A stretch of 33,410 bases of DNA from an uncultured Leifsonia sp. (GCF_945957465.1 NZ_CAMFLC010000039.1:1-33410); one strand, 5' to 3'; positions 8,287-17,184 are shown, numbered from the stretch's first letter. Translations and numbers: made by a program. Notes: generated by a model not told the origin, from the sequence alone.

Positions 8287-8341
8287 GGTGTGCTCCTGTC
8301 TGCTCTCGCGGTCCCCGGTCATGCCGGGGCTTTCTATGGCA

Positions 8342-8356
8342 GGCAGGTGGGCGCGG
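8342..8356 (-). repeat. Copy of the recurring 5' motif (weak)
   Basis: Reads CCGCGCCCACCTGCC on the coding strand, in the short gap after the coupling-protein gene. One of seven related gap motifs; this is a poorer match. Confidence 0.3.
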
Positions 8357-8373
8357 AGGCGACTGGCGTGTGC

Positions 8374-10152
8374 TCAGGTGTCAGAGCGGCGCAGCAGGGC
8401 CTCTATCTGCGCACGATCGGCGGTGAGCTGGGTGGTGTCGGGGCGCTTTGGCCACGGGTGCAGGTCGGTGACGATCGGGGGCGCGGAGCGCAGCAGCACG
8501 ATCCCGGTGCCGAACGGTAGCCGGCGGATGCGGTCGGGCGGGAAGATCGGCACCCGCCGGACGGAGCGCTGGTTGGAGCGGGTGCCGTGGTCACCCAGCG
8601 TCACGGAGTCGGTGTACTCGTCGCGTTCCCCGACCAGGGCGCTGAGGTCTTGCAGATCGCGACTGTTGGAAGCGCCGCCGAGGATGACCTTGACGATCGA
8701 CGCGTCCCAGATCGCGCCGGCCTGGTGCTCGTTCCACTTGTCCCGCGCCTGCGCGAGGGACTGGAGCACCGGCATCGTCGTGATGCCCGACCCGCCGCCT
8801 TCGGCCATCAGCGTCGGCAGCGACGGCAGGGGCGAGAGGTTGGCGATCTCATCCAGCGCCAGCAGCATCGGCGGATCGAGCCGCGCACCGGGTGAGCGCG
8901 CGGCGAGACGGCGGGCAGTCTCGATGAGGTCTTCCACCAGCGCCGCGACCAGTGCGGCGCTGGCTCCCGCACCGGACCCGGTGGCCAGGAGAAACAGGGT
9001 GCCGCGGTTCTGGATGAAGTGCTCGGGGTCGAATCCTTCACCGGGGCCGGGTGAGACGGCGTCGAGCACTCGGGGGTCGGCGAGCGATCCGAGGGCGAGG
9101 GACACGCCTTGCCAGATGGAGTCGCGGGTGCGGGGGTCGGAGTCGATCATCGCTTCCAGCGACTCGGCCCATCCGGTCGCCGCGCGGGTCGAGCCGGTCA
9201 GGATCGCCACCGCGTCGGCGGCTGCGGTCGGGTCGAGGGTCCAGCGGAACAGCTCGGCCGGTGGGCGGTGGTCGATCGCGGCGGCGTGCAGGAGCGCTTG
9301 CAGTGCGGCGCGGGTCTTGCCCTCCCAGAACCCGCCGCCGTCGACGCCGCCGGATGAGAGGCCGGTTCCGGCGGCGAGCCCGGTGGCGCGGATCATCGCG
9401 GTCTGCGGGGACTCACAGCCCCGGATCGGTGACCACCGCATCCCCGCGGGCAAGCCTTCGGCGAGGTGTTGCGGGTCGAAGATCGCGACCGGCCCGACCC
9501 GGCTGCGGGCGCGCAGGGTCGCGGTCAGGTTGTCCGGCCGGGTCGAGGTCACCACGACGGCACCGGGGGCGTCGAGGATCGCGGGGATCACCAGGTGCAG
9601 GCCCTTCCCGGAGCGGGGCGGGCCGATGACCATGATCGAGTCCTCCACCGACGCCCACACCCCGGTGCCCTTAGAGGCGCCGAGCCGGTAGCCGACATCT
9701 TGCGGGCGTGGATTATCCAGCCCGGGGCGGAGGTTCCCGGCGCGACGCAGCAGCGCCTTCTCGGACGCGGCGGCAGCGACCTCATGCCTCGTGGCAATGC
9801 CCGCCATCCGGCGCGGGTCTTGCTCGACTCGGTGCGTGTGACGGCGCAGCCGCGACCAGACCCACACGCCGCCGGTGATGAGCACGGCGAGCAGGAGGCT
9901 CGTGACGAGCCAGTAGACGACCGGGCTCATGCCGGGCGCGTCCAGGGCGCCAGCGGGATCGCCCGGATCGAACAGCACACCGATCCCGGACGCAGGACCA
10001 CCGGCGGGCTGGCTCGTGCCGGTGACGAATGCCGCGACGGACCCGGCGCCGCGGAGCACCAAGGCGATGCCGAACAGGCCGACCAGTCCGATCATGGCCG
10101 CGTTGGTCAGCTCATCACCGAACGAGCCGGTCTGCCGACCCTGACTGTTCAT
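8374..10152 (-). CDS. VirD4/TraG-type coupling protein
   Basis: 592 aa inner-membrane ATPase that brings the relaxase-DNA complex to the secretion channel. There are two membrane segments (~18-45 and 77-100). The cytosolic ATPase domain has Walker A GPPRSGKG (177-184) and Walker B LLALDEIAN (~430-438), followed by the PLPSLPTLMAEGGGSGI stretch that is typical of VirD4/TraG. An extracytoplasmic Gly/Pro/Asp-rich loop lies between the two membrane segments. The ATG overlaps the upstream stop as ATGA. It belongs to the SCO-type actinobacterial T4SS set seen across this operon. Confidence 0.92.
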   Translation of the reverse strand: MNSQGRQTGSFGDELTNAAMIGLVGLFGIALVLRGAGSVAAFVTGTSQPAGGPASGIGVLFDPGDPAGALDAPGMSPVVYWLVTSLLLAVLITGGVWVWSRLRRHTHRVEQDPRRMAGIATRHEVAAAASEKALLRRAGNLRPGLDNPRPQDVGYRLGASKGTGVWASVEDSIMVIGPPRSGKGLHLVIPAILDAPGAVVVTSTRPDNLTATLRARSRVGPVAIFDPQHLAEGLPAGMRWSPIRGCESPQTAMIRATGLAAGTGLSSGGVDGGGFWEGKTRAALQALLHAAAIDHRPPAELFRWTLDPTAAADAVAILTGSTRAATGWAESLEAMIDSDPRTRDSIWQGVSLALGSLADPRVLDAVSPGPGEGFDPEHFIQNRGTLFLLATGSGAGASAALVAALVEDLIETARRLAARSPGARLDPPMLLALDEIANLSPLPSLPTLMAEGGGSGITTMPVLQSLAQARDKWNEHQAGAIWDASIVKVILGGASNSRDLQDLSALVGERDEYTDSVTLGDHGTRSNQRSVRRVPIFPPDRIRRLPFGTGIVLLRSAPPIVTDLHPWPKRPDTTQLTADRAQIEALLRRSDT

Positions 10153-10661
10153 GGCAGCCGCCGGACGATCGTGGCGCCGGAGATACGGCCGACCAGCACC
10201 ACCTCCACAACCCCGCCCGCAGCATCCGACCCGAGCCGGCCGGGGTCGATCAGGGCACGGGCCGTACCGGTACCGGACGCGTCGGTGTGCCCGGTGACGA
10301 CGGCGACCGCGATGTCCTCGCCGGGAACGAACCCGTCGCCTTCAACGGTTTGGAATACCGGCCGCGAGGCTGGCTTCTCGGGGTCAGGCGTCGGGTCGGG
10401 TGCTCGGCGACGTTGAGCCGCGATGATGTCGGTGAAGGTCGTCCCGTCTGCCTCGCGGACCTCGACCCGCGCCGGTGTCGTCCGGTCATCCGTGGCACGG
10501 TCGATGATCTGCCCGAATGAGGAACGCCGCCACGGCGGCGCGAACGGCTCGGGGTCCAGCCGTATCCCGTCGACGGTGACGGCCACGGTGCCGTCCTCGC
10601 GCACGTCGAGCACGACGAACGGAATAGACACCGGGACCGGTTCGGGCTCGACTCTCCTCAT
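10149..10661 (-). CDS. Uncharacterised conjugation-operon protein
   Basis: 170 aa. I do not recognise a named family. Proline-rich start, then a beta-rich segment (SIPFVVLDVREDGTVAVTVDG), a motif FGQIIDRATDDRTTPARVEVREADGTTF cut by no gaps, a Pro-rich linker, and a C-terminal beta-rich part. No membrane segment or catalytic motif. Its stop overlaps the coupling-protein start (ATGA), so it is likely made together with that protein and may assist it. There is no good ribosome site before the ATG, which lies directly next to one copy of the recurring gap motif (10666-10680). Confidence 0.7.
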   Translation of the reverse strand: MRRVEPEPVPVSIPFVVLDVREDGTVAVTVDGIRLDPEPFAPPWRRSSFGQIIDRATDDRTTPARVEVREADGTTFTDIIAAQRRRAPDPTPDPEKPASRPVFQTVEGDGFVPGEDIAVAVVTGHTDASGTGTARALIDPGRLGSDAAGGVVEVVLVGRISGATIVRRLP

Positions 10662-10665
10662 AGCG

Positions 10666-10680
10666 GCGAGGTGAACCAGC
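10666..10680 (-). repeat. Copy of the recurring 5' motif
   Basis: Coding-strand GCTGGTTCACCTCGC, ending 4 bases before the start codon of the preceding entry's gene; CCTC in it can pair with GAGG just after the ATG. It nearly matches the copy at 17224-17238. Confidence 0.45.
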
Positions 10681-10742
10681 GATACCTTCGTCCCGCCCAG
10701 ACCGGCAGCCGCGAGATGCTGACGTTTCGGCCCGCGCGCGGC

Positions 10743-11189
10743 TTACTCGCTGGGCGGCGTCAGCTCGATGCCGCGTGATGTAGCGAGAGCTTGGAGTTTC
10801 TCGGCATCGTCAGTCTGCACACAGACGGTCGCGCGGAGGCCTGCTTCCTCGCTGCGAAGCAGGTAGTAGGCGGTGCTGTCTGTGAGCAACTCACCGGCGG
10901 CGTCGAAGAACTCCCACCGCACTCGTATCAGCACGAGTAGGCCGGTGAGGTGGTTCTGATCCAAGAGTTCGTATCCCACGGAGTGGAGGCCGAGCTTCTG
11001 GTAGAGCGGGTAGGACTGCTTCAAGCCCTGCACCATCGCCTCTCGCGATTCGAGGACCCCGGAGAACCGGTCGTCTGCGATCAGGCCTGGCGTCGTCCAG
11101 AGGTCGGCCGCGGACTCGGCGTCGAGGTCGGTCATGGTGGCGGCGTAGCGGGTGAGGTAGTCGTCGATCTGTTCGTGGCTGATGCTCAT
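10743..11189 (-). CDS. NTF2-like (SnoaL-type) protein
   Basis: 148 aa. Alpha helix start (HEQIDDYLTRYAATMTDLDAESAADLW), then a curved-sheet pattern (TGLLVLIRVRWEFFDAAGELLTDSTAYYLLRSE), as in small NTF2/SnoaL-fold proteins that are enzymes or ligand binders. No diagnostic active-site set can be named. It follows a helix-turn-helix gene by 42 bases on the same strand and probably shares its transcript. With that regulator it interrupts the transfer operon, so it is probably cargo. Confidence 0.7.
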   Translation of the reverse strand: MSISHEQIDDYLTRYAATMTDLDAESAADLWTTPGLIADDRFSGVLESREAMVQGLKQSYPLYQKLGLHSVGYELLDQNHLTGLLVLIRVRWEFFDAAGELLTDSTAYYLLRSEEAGLRATVCVQTDDAEKLQALATSRGIELTPPSE

Positions 11190-11231
11190 ACTTCGACGAT
11201 ACGAGCTAATGCCGACAAGGCTGTGACGGTT

Positions 11232-11609
11232 TTACGCCACCGTCTCAGGCGAGAGTGCGGTGGTGAGCTTCTCGAAAACGCTTCGTGCGCTTGAGGAACT
11301 GTAGGGGCCGATGGCGACCAGTGCCGCCAGCAGGGCGGACACCTCGCCGGGCGTGAGGGAGACCTGGCACGCTTGTTCCCGAGCGGCGACTCGGTAACCG
11401 CCTCGTGAACCCCTGACGACTTCAACCGGAATGCCGGCTTGTCGGAGCCTGGCGATATCTCGCTCGATGGTCCGCGCGCTGATCCCAACCAGGTCGGCGA
11501 GCTGGTTCGCAGTGGTGAGCTTCGGATGCCGTGCGCGTAGTTGCTCGATGACGGCGTGCTGCCGCTCGACCAGGGGAAGGAGCTGGTGCAGGCGGATGGA
11601 GGGGTCCAT
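11232..11609 (-). CDS. HTH_11 (YafY-type) regulator without WYL domain
   Basis: 125 aa from the ATG at 11609. The HTH is TTANQLADLVGISARTIERDIARL, followed by the wing GIPVEVVRGSRGGYRVA, a close match to the N-terminal domain of YafY/PafC regulators. Those proteins are normally about 300 aa with a WYL ligand-binding domain. Here the protein ends about 50 residues after the wing and nothing WYL-like follows in another frame. It may be a naturally short family or a truncated gene. It likely controls the NTF2-like gene downstream. Longer GTG starts up to 11684 are possible but overlap the VirB4 gene. Confidence 0.75.
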   Translation of the reverse strand: MDPSIRLHQLLPLVERQHAVIEQLRARHPKLTTANQLADLVGISARTIERDIARLRQAGIPVEVVRGSRGGYRVAAREQACQVSLTPGEVSALLAALVAIGPYSSSSARSVFEKLTTALSPETVA

Positions 11610-11680
11610 ACGACCAGACTCGCACCTGAGCGACGGTGATGCCCGGAACAGCTTCGATCCGCCAAGGCCTGGCGTCCCGT

Positions 11681-13186
11681 TCACGGCTCAAGAGCATGCG
11701 ATGGATCGCCATTCATGCGGGCAGTGGTATCGAACGCGGCCAGTTCGGCGGGGTGGAGTTGGTGCTGGACGACGAAGCTGCGGTCCTTGATGCGCCAGAG
11801 CCCTTGCCCGGTGCCCAGTCCCGGCAGGAGACGTTGCTCGGTGCCGGTGAGCCCGAGCGCGGTGGCGGTGGGGCCGAGCTGGTCGGTCTCTTGCCGGTAG
11901 ACGATCCGGGTCTCCGCGTTCGCCAGCAGCGAGTTCGCCAGAGCACGGTTCGCTGAGCCGAGGTCACCGACGTTCTCCAGGTCGGTGAGCTTGTGGAACA
12001 CGAGCAGGTTCGCCAGGCCGTAGTGGCGGGCGAGCCGCCAGTGCGCGTCCATCCGGCGCAGCAGCGCCGGATGCGACATCAGCCGCCACGCCTCGTCGTA
12101 GATGACCCAGCGTCGGCCGCCGTTCGGATCGAGGAGGGCGGCTTCCATCCACGCCGACGAGCACGTCATCAGCACCGAGATCAAGGTGGAGTTCTCGGTG
12201 ACGCGGGACAGGTCCAGGCTGACCATCGGCAGCGTCGGGTCGAACCTCACCGTCGACGGGCCGTCGAACAGCCCGGCCAGGTCACCAGCGACGAGCCGCC
12301 GCAGCGCGTGCCCGACTTGACGGCCATCCTCAGCAAGTCGGCCGTCTGGATCGTCGGCCGGGTCTGGGCGCAGCAGCCGGTCGACCACCATCGGCAGAAT
12401 CGGCACCTCGGTGTCGCGCACCGCGCCGGCCAGGGCGGTATCGATCGCGGTGTGTTCCAACGGCGCGAGCGGTCGAGCAAGGACGGTCTCGGTGAGCGCG
12501 CCCAGTAGGTCCCGGCGCCGCGCAGCCAGCGTGGTCGCCCACTCCCGGTCCGAGAGGCCACCGGGACGGTAGCCCTCATCGAGCGGGTTGAGCCTGTTGC
12601 CCATCCCGTGCCCGAGGATGATCGCCTTCCCTCCGACCGCTTCGGCGACACCGGTGTGCTCGCCTTTGGGGTCGCCGGGAACGTAGACGCGGTAGCCGAA
12701 CGGCAGGCTGCGCGTGTAGAGGCTCTTGGCGAGCGAGGACTTCCCGGAGCCGACGATCCCGGCCAGGATCAGGTTCGGGGCGGTGATAATGCCCCGCCGG
12801 TACAGCACCCACGGGTCGTAGACGAACGACGACCCGGAGTAGAGATCCTGCCCGATGAACATCCCCTGCGGCCCGAGACCAGCTTCGGCCAAGAACGGGT
12901 AGTGGCCGGCGAAGACGGCGCTGGTGTCCTGATGCCGAGGCAGCCGGAACCTCCCCGGAGTACGGAGCGCGGCTGGCCCTGGCTCGCCGGCCGAGGACAG
13001 GTAGACCGTGGCTCGCCGTTCGGCACGCTCAGCCTCCAGCTTCGCGCGGGCCGTGGCCTTCTCCGCCTGCCGCTGCTCGGCGACGAGCCGGGCGGCTGCT
13101 TGTCGCCGCTGCTTTCGCAGCCGCCGTCGTTCGGAGGCCGGTGCGACGAGGACGGCGGTGTGCAGCTTCTCGTCCCGGCTCACCAC
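11681..13186 (-). CDS. VirB4-type T4SS ATPase (C-terminal half form)
   Basis: 501 aa cytosolic ATPase powering the conjugation channel. The basic/Ala-rich N-terminus (~18-58) is likely coiled coil. Then Walker A GIVGSGKS (143-150), Walker B VIYDEAW (361-367), and later motifs LLVFHKLTDLENVG and RIVYRQETDQLGPTA typical of VirB4/TraE/TrbE proteins. It lacks the N-terminal CagE/TrbE/VirB domain; that part seems to be supplied by the SCO6880-type gene at 14023-15492. GTG start at 13186, overlapping the upstream gene by 7 bases. Confidence 0.88.
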   Translation of the reverse strand: MVSRDEKLHTAVLVAPASERRRLRKQRRQAAARLVAEQRQAEKATARAKLEAERAERRATVYLSSAGEPGPAALRTPGRFRLPRHQDTSAVFAGHYPFLAEAGLGPQGMFIGQDLYSGSSFVYDPWVLYRRGIITAPNLILAGIVGSGKSSLAKSLYTRSLPFGYRVYVPGDPKGEHTGVAEAVGGKAIILGHGMGNRLNPLDEGYRPGGLSDREWATTLAARRRDLLGALTETVLARPLAPLEHTAIDTALAGAVRDTEVPILPMVVDRLLRPDPADDPDGRLAEDGRQVGHALRRLVAGDLAGLFDGPSTVRFDPTLPMVSLDLSRVTENSTLISVLMTCSSAWMEAALLDPNGGRRWVIYDEAWRLMSHPALLRRMDAHWRLARHYGLANLLVFHKLTDLENVGDLGSANRALANSLLANAETRIVYRQETDQLGPTATALGLTGTEQRLLPGLGTGQGLWRIKDRSFVVQHQLHPAELAAFDTTARMNGDPSHALEP

Positions 13187-13971
13187 GAGAGCCCCCGGGC
13201 CTGCTTGACGGCGGCGACGCCGGGATGCTCGAACCAGCTTCCGTCCCGGACTCCGCTGCGCCGTCTCGCCGTATCGCGCCCGGTCTCGCGGTCCGAGGGT
13301 GGGACGGGGGTGTCGTCGGGCGGGTCTGTCGCGTGGTCGGCGGGGATCAGGTGCCGCCGGTAGAGGGCAACGTGCCCGGCCTGCGGGTTGTAGGTCATCG
13401 CATAGTCGCCAGTCTCGGCCGGCCGATCCCCGGCACAGACAGGGCCGTGGTCGTGAACATCGCCGTTCTCCAAGGCGGCGTCGGTGGTCTCGTCGCCGTA
13501 GTCCCAGCCGGACAGATGCTCGATCCCCGCCTCGACGCCGTCACGGTCGATGAGGTCGAGAACCCGGTCGGCGTCCTCGCCTTGCAGGAACACGACCCCC
13601 ACCCACTGTTCAACGAGTTGCGTCGGTGGGTTCCAGACGATCCGGCCGGAATGACTCATCGCGGCGTTGAGCCGGTCGTGGGCCCGGTCGATGAGCGTGC
13701 CGGCCCGGTGCAGCTCGTCGGCCGCCGACACCGCCTCGACCGCACCGCCGGCCGGGTCGCGTGCTTCGTCGGCCAGCTGATGCTGCTGGTTCAGGTGGGC
13801 GGTGGCGAGCTGGTCCAGGACTTGCCGGAGCGAGCGCACCCCGCCCAGCAGGTCACCGATCACCGCGTACATGTCGGCCGGGTCGGCGAAGCTGCGGGTG
13901 GCGTGCGCGAGCCCGCGCAACGCTTCGGACGCCTCGGCGGCGTCGCGGCCGGGATCGGCGAACGTGGGCAT
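13180..13971 (-). CDS. Uncharacterised protein between the two VirB4-related genes
   Basis: 263 aa from the ATG at 13971, chosen because GGAGG lies 6 bases upstream; a GTG at 13974 is also possible. Family not recognised. The first 110 residues are helical (SEALRGLAHATRSFAD, RSLRQVLDQLATAHLNQQHQLADEA), resembling small four-helix proteins. The C-terminal half is polar, acidic and Pro-rich with YRRHLIPADHA. No membrane segment. It overlaps the VirB4 start and sits after the SCO6880-type gene, so a role in the same machine is likely. Its ribosome site lies in a 7-bp stem formed with an upstream gap motif. Confidence 0.75.
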   Translation of the reverse strand: MPTFADPGRDAAEASEALRGLAHATRSFADPADMYAVIGDLLGGVRSLRQVLDQLATAHLNQQHQLADEARDPAGGAVEAVSAADELHRAGTLIDRAHDRLNAAMSHSGRIVWNPPTQLVEQWVGVVFLQGEDADRVLDLIDRDGVEAGIEHLSGWDYGDETTDAALENGDVHDHGPVCAGDRPAETGDYAMTYNPQAGHVALYRRHLIPADHATDPPDDTPVPPSDRETGRDTARRRSGVRDGSWFEHPGVAAVKQARGLSW

Positions 13972-13973
13972 CA

Positions 13974-14020
13974 CTGGCCTCCATCTGTGCAGGGTCTCGA
14001 CGCCTGCCAGGTAGGCCAGC
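13974..14020 (-). promoter_or_regulatory. Hairpin covering a ribosome-binding site, with recurring motif copy
   Basis: CTGGCCT (13974-13980) and AGGCCAG (14013-14019) are perfect complements. The first overlaps the Shine-Dalgarno GGAGG (13978-13982, coding strand) of the 263-aa gene, and the second belongs to the recurring motif at 14006-14020. The fold would hide the ribosome site. Confidence 0.45.
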
Positions 14021-14022
14021 GG

Positions 14023-15492
14023 TCACACGATCCGGCACAGCGGGAGCGCCGCCGCGGTGAAGGCTGCGGCTTGCTGGCCGACGAGCCGGCGGGTCTCGCA
14101 GGAGGCTTGGATCGCGGACTGCTCGATCGCGGCGATCGCGGCTTCCAGGTCGTCGAGGGTGGGTGCCGTGATGCTGATGAGGCCGGAGACGCGGAGCACG
14201 CCGTGTCCGGCGGTGAGGTCGGCTTCCTGTTGGAGCACGTCGTGGTACTCGGCGGTCTGGGCGGCGTCCTCGATCTGTCCCATCCGTGCCCGCTGGGCCG
14301 CATCGGAGAGGTGTTCGACCTTCTTCTTGCGGATGTCGCGGGCGGCCTGATCCGAACGCATCGGCGTGTAGAGCAGCGAGACCGAGCGTTGGATGCCGGT
14401 GGACAGCAGCACAGGGGCGAGGAAGCCCGGGTAGACCATGCTCCGGGGCCATTCGGCGACCCAGAGGACGGTGTGCCAGGCCGAGTCGGTGCGCAGGCTG
14501 CCCCAGGTCTCGGTGACCGCGACCGGGCCGGCGGTGGCGAGGTCTTGCCCGAGCTTCCCGTGCCGTTCCAGTGCGGCGGCGACGGCCGGGTCGTAGGCCG
14601 AGCGCAGGATCACCGCGACCTGGCCGGGGCCGAGCCACCCGACCGGGGTCAGGTCCGCCGACCGCAGCGCGGCGGTTAGGGTCGCCATCTCTTGGCGCAG
14701 GACCGCGGCGGCGCCCCGGATGCCGCCGCCGGCGGTCCTGATCTGCCGGGCCGCGGTCTTCATGTCCAGGGAGAGGCTGATCGTGGTGGCGTGCCGTTCC
14801 CCGGCGGGACCGGCCCGTTCGATCAGCTCGGCGTAGGTGGTCGCGGCCCAGGAGTCGTCGGCGGTGCCGTGCTCGGCCCACCATTCGGCCAGTCCGGTCC
14901 CGGAGTCCGGCAGCGTCCGCTCCAGGACCTGCAGGGTCGCGATCCGCCCGGACCGGCAGATCGTGGCGAGCACCCGTCCCCAGGAGGTGACCCGGCGTTC
15001 CTGCTCGCCGGGGTCGAGCAGCACGAACGCGGGATGGGTGACTTCGCAGACCACGGTGAGGGTGGACTGGCGGGGGTCGTGGATCATGCAGGCCCCGGTC
15101 TCGGGGTCCAGATGCTCGCGCAGCCGGGCCATGTCGCCGGGCAGGGCGAGGTTCCCGGCCGGGCGCGGGGTGACGATCCGCCGCCGGTACAGCAGTTGCC
15201 CGCCGGTGGAGCGCCACAGCCACCAGCAGGCGACGGGGAGCCATTCGACCATCGGCCGCCCGGCGACGGGCACCCAGGTCAGCACCGCGGCGAGCACCCA
15301 GATCGGGGCGGTGTAGGCCAGCAGCATCCCGGCCCCGCCGTAGAACGCCGCCAGCACGCTCAGGCCGCCGATGCCGAGGGTGATGAGCTGTGAGATCGAG
15401 AGCCCCAGCAGCACACCCCGGCGCGTGAGGCGGGAGAACTTCACCGGCGTCAGCTCACTGCCCGGCGCTTTCTGATCTGTCGTGGCGGGCAT
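14023..15492 (-). CDS. SCO6880-family T4SS protein (VirB3 plus VirB4 N-terminal-like)
   Basis: 489 aa. Two membrane segments near the N-terminus (~28-50 and 52-80) as in PrgI/VirB3-type proteins, then a large soluble domain with GNLALPGDMARL and blocks such as ATLQVLERTLPD, LSLDMKTAARQIR and TGIQRSVSLLYTPM that I recall from the actinobacterial SCO6880 family. There is no Walker motif. Known T4SS organisation and the separate ATPase downstream suggest that it forms the VirB3/VirB4-N part of a split VirB4; this is inference. Strong AAGGAG before the ATG; that site overlaps the stop of the TrbL-like gene. Confidence 0.82.
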   Translation of the reverse strand: MPATTDQKAPGSELTPVKFSRLTRRGVLLGLSISQLITLGIGGLSVLAAFYGGAGMLLAYTAPIWVLAAVLTWVPVAGRPMVEWLPVACWWLWRSTGGQLLYRRRIVTPRPAGNLALPGDMARLREHLDPETGACMIHDPRQSTLTVVCEVTHPAFVLLDPGEQERRVTSWGRVLATICRSGRIATLQVLERTLPDSGTGLAEWWAEHGTADDSWAATTYAELIERAGPAGERHATTISLSLDMKTAARQIRTAGGGIRGAAAVLRQEMATLTAALRSADLTPVGWLGPGQVAVILRSAYDPAVAAALERHGKLGQDLATAGPVAVTETWGSLRTDSAWHTVLWVAEWPRSMVYPGFLAPVLLSTGIQRSVSLLYTPMRSDQAARDIRKKKVEHLSDAAQRARMGQIEDAAQTAEYHDVLQQEADLTAGHGVLRVSGLISITAPTLDDLEAAIAAIEQSAIQASCETRRLVGQQAAAFTAAALPLCRIV

Positions 15493-15498
15493 GGCCGG

Positions 15499-16884
15499 TC
15501 ACTCCTTTCCGGTTTGCGGCGGCGCTGGCTGGGACGGTGCCGGGGTGCGCGGCTGGGGTGCGGACGGCGGGGGCGGTGTCTTGGACGGCGCGGTCTGGCC
15601 GCTACCGGCTTGGCCTTCGGCGCCGCTGGCGGCGGTCTCGGCCTGTCCGGCGACTGCCTTGCCTGCCTTCGGGCCGGATTCGGCCGCGCCCTTGACGACC
15701 TGCGCTCCGACGACGACCGCCGCGGCCGGACCCGCCGCCGCAGCACCGCCCCCCGCTCCTGCCGCCGCACCGGACCCTGCGCTGGTGCCGGCACCAGCGG
15801 TGCCAGCGCTGCCGGTGCCGCTGGCGGCGGCCGGTGCCGGGGTGCGCGGCGACGGGCTGCCGCCTGGTCCGCCGCCGGACACCTTTCCGCCTCCCGGGTC
15901 GCCGCCCTGGGGGTCATCGAGAACCTTCTTCGGCTCGCCGCCGCCGGGGGTCTTGGAGGGCAGCGGGAGGGGACGGTTGAGGGCGTTCTTGGCTTCCTGC
16001 TCGGTGCCCATCTGCTGGTAGAGGTCGAAGCCGATGAACGACACGAACCGGTAGGCCATGTACGGGGCGAAGGCCGCGATTCCCATCAGCACGATCCCGG
16101 TGATCGGCTCGGTGACCGCGGTGATGTCCGCCTCGATGGGGGTGGCGATCTGGGTGATCGCCAGCAGGAAGATCACCACGAGCACGAGCTTGGACACGAT
16201 CAGAGCGATCACGAACGCGGCCCACTTGCCGATCCACCCCTTGGTGGCATCCCACGAGGCGCCGGCGAACGCGATCGGCGCGAGCACGACCCCGACCAGC
16301 AGCAGCGCCTTGCGGATCAGCAGCGAGAACCAGACGATGAAGACCGCGGCGATCATCAGCCCGGCCAGGAAGATCGTGACGATCGCGCCGACACCGGGAG
16401 CGGCGATGTTGATGCCGGTCAGTCCGGCGGCGAGCAGGATGATCTTGTCGCCCATCGTCTCGGTGGTCTCCCCGGATGCCTGGATGATGCCGATGCAGAG
16501 CTGGTCCACGATCTCCAGCGCGAGCGCGGTCAGCGTGACCACGACGAACGCGCCGAGCACCGACTTCGCCGCTCCGAGCGCGGCACGAGACAGTGCGGTC
16601 GGGTCGCGCTTGATGAGCCCGGTGATGAGTTGCAGGCAGAAGAAGATCAGCACCAGGAACACGCCGATGCCGAAGATCAGGTTGTAGACGTTGGTGAACC
16701 CATCGGTTTGGACGTCGACCAGGGTGGTCGTGTCGAACACCGCCCACATCGCCTCGATCAGCCAGCCGGCCGCGCCGCCCATCGCCTGGGCGAGCCAGTC
16801 GAACGGGGCAGCCACGACCGTCGCGGCAGCTTCCCCGGCCACATCGCACACCGACGAGATGACCGGCACATCGCAGACACCCAT
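15499..16884 (-). CDS. VirB6/TrbL-type polytopic channel protein
   Basis: 461 aa inner-membrane core component. About six hydrophobic segments between residues ~60 and 275 (for instance NLIFGIGVFLVLIFFCLQLITGL cut short here as its first helix, then GAFVVVTLTALALEIVDQL, IFLAGLMIAAVFIVWFSLLI, WAAFVIALIVSKLVLVVIF). The motif WxxLIRKALLLxGxxLAPIAFAG is typical of TrbL/VirB6-like proteins. The last ~160 residues are a low-complexity Gly/Ala/Pro/Ser tail. AGGAG precedes the ATG. It lies 6 bases before the SCO6880-type gene and 30 after a DUF6112 gene. Confidence 0.85.
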   Translation of the reverse strand: MGVCDVPVISSVCDVAGEAAATVVAAPFDWLAQAMGGAAGWLIEAMWAVFDTTTLVDVQTDGFTNVYNLIFGIGVFLVLIFFCLQLITGLIKRDPTALSRAALGAAKSVLGAFVVVTLTALALEIVDQLCIGIIQASGETTETMGDKIILLAAGLTGINIAAPGVGAIVTIFLAGLMIAAVFIVWFSLLIRKALLLVGVVLAPIAFAGASWDATKGWIGKWAAFVIALIVSKLVLVVIFLLAITQIATPIEADITAVTEPITGIVLMGIAAFAPYMAYRFVSFIGFDLYQQMGTEQEAKNALNRPLPLPSKTPGGGEPKKVLDDPQGGDPGGGKVSGGGPGGSPSPRTPAPAAASGTGSAGTAGAGTSAGSGAAAGAGGGAAAAGPAAAVVVGAQVVKGAAESGPKAGKAVAGQAETAASGAEGQAGSGQTAPSKTPPPPSAPQPRTPAPSQPAPPQTGKE

Positions 16885-16914
16885 CGTGAATCTCCTGTCG
16901 TGTCGGGGCCGGCC

Positions 16915-17184
16915 TCAGACGGCCTGGCCGACGTCCCAGAAGAAGTTGACGAGCGTCACTGCGGCGCCGCAGATCACCGCGGCGCCGCAGGAGATCAGCA
17001 CGCCGAGCTTCCCTCGCCCGGACAGGTGCGGGTTGGAGCTGTTGGCGCCGTAGGCCCACACGATCGCGGACACGATCAGCGCCAGGACGGACAGGATGAG
17101 GCCGACCGTCATCACGGCGCCGACGATGGCGCGGAGCTGTTCGATGCCGGGCAGGCCGGAGCTGTTGGGGTCGATGTCGATCAC
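16915..17184 (-). CDS. DUF6112-like small membrane protein (first copy)
   Basis: 89 aa, GTG start with GGGAG upstream. Two membrane segments (~20-44 and ~60-82) separated by a short basic loop (NPHLSGRGKLGVL). The layout (short, two helices, conserved SSN-H-LSGRGK loop) matches DUF6112 proteins of actinobacterial ICEs and resembles VirB2/TrbC-like pilins in size and topology. It is a paralogue of the next gene. A hairpin with a copy of the recurring motif lies in the 90-base gap between them. Confidence 0.75.
   Translation of the reverse strand: MIDIDPNSSGLPGIEQLRAIVGAVMTVGLILSVLALIVSAIVWAYGANSSNPHLSGRGKLGVLISCGAAVICGAAVTLVNFFWDVGQAV

Noticed and set aside
13180-13974. T7SS/WXG-like assignment for the helical 263-aa protein
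   Set aside because: Helical N-terminus alone is not enough; no WxG motif and no T7SS gene nearby.
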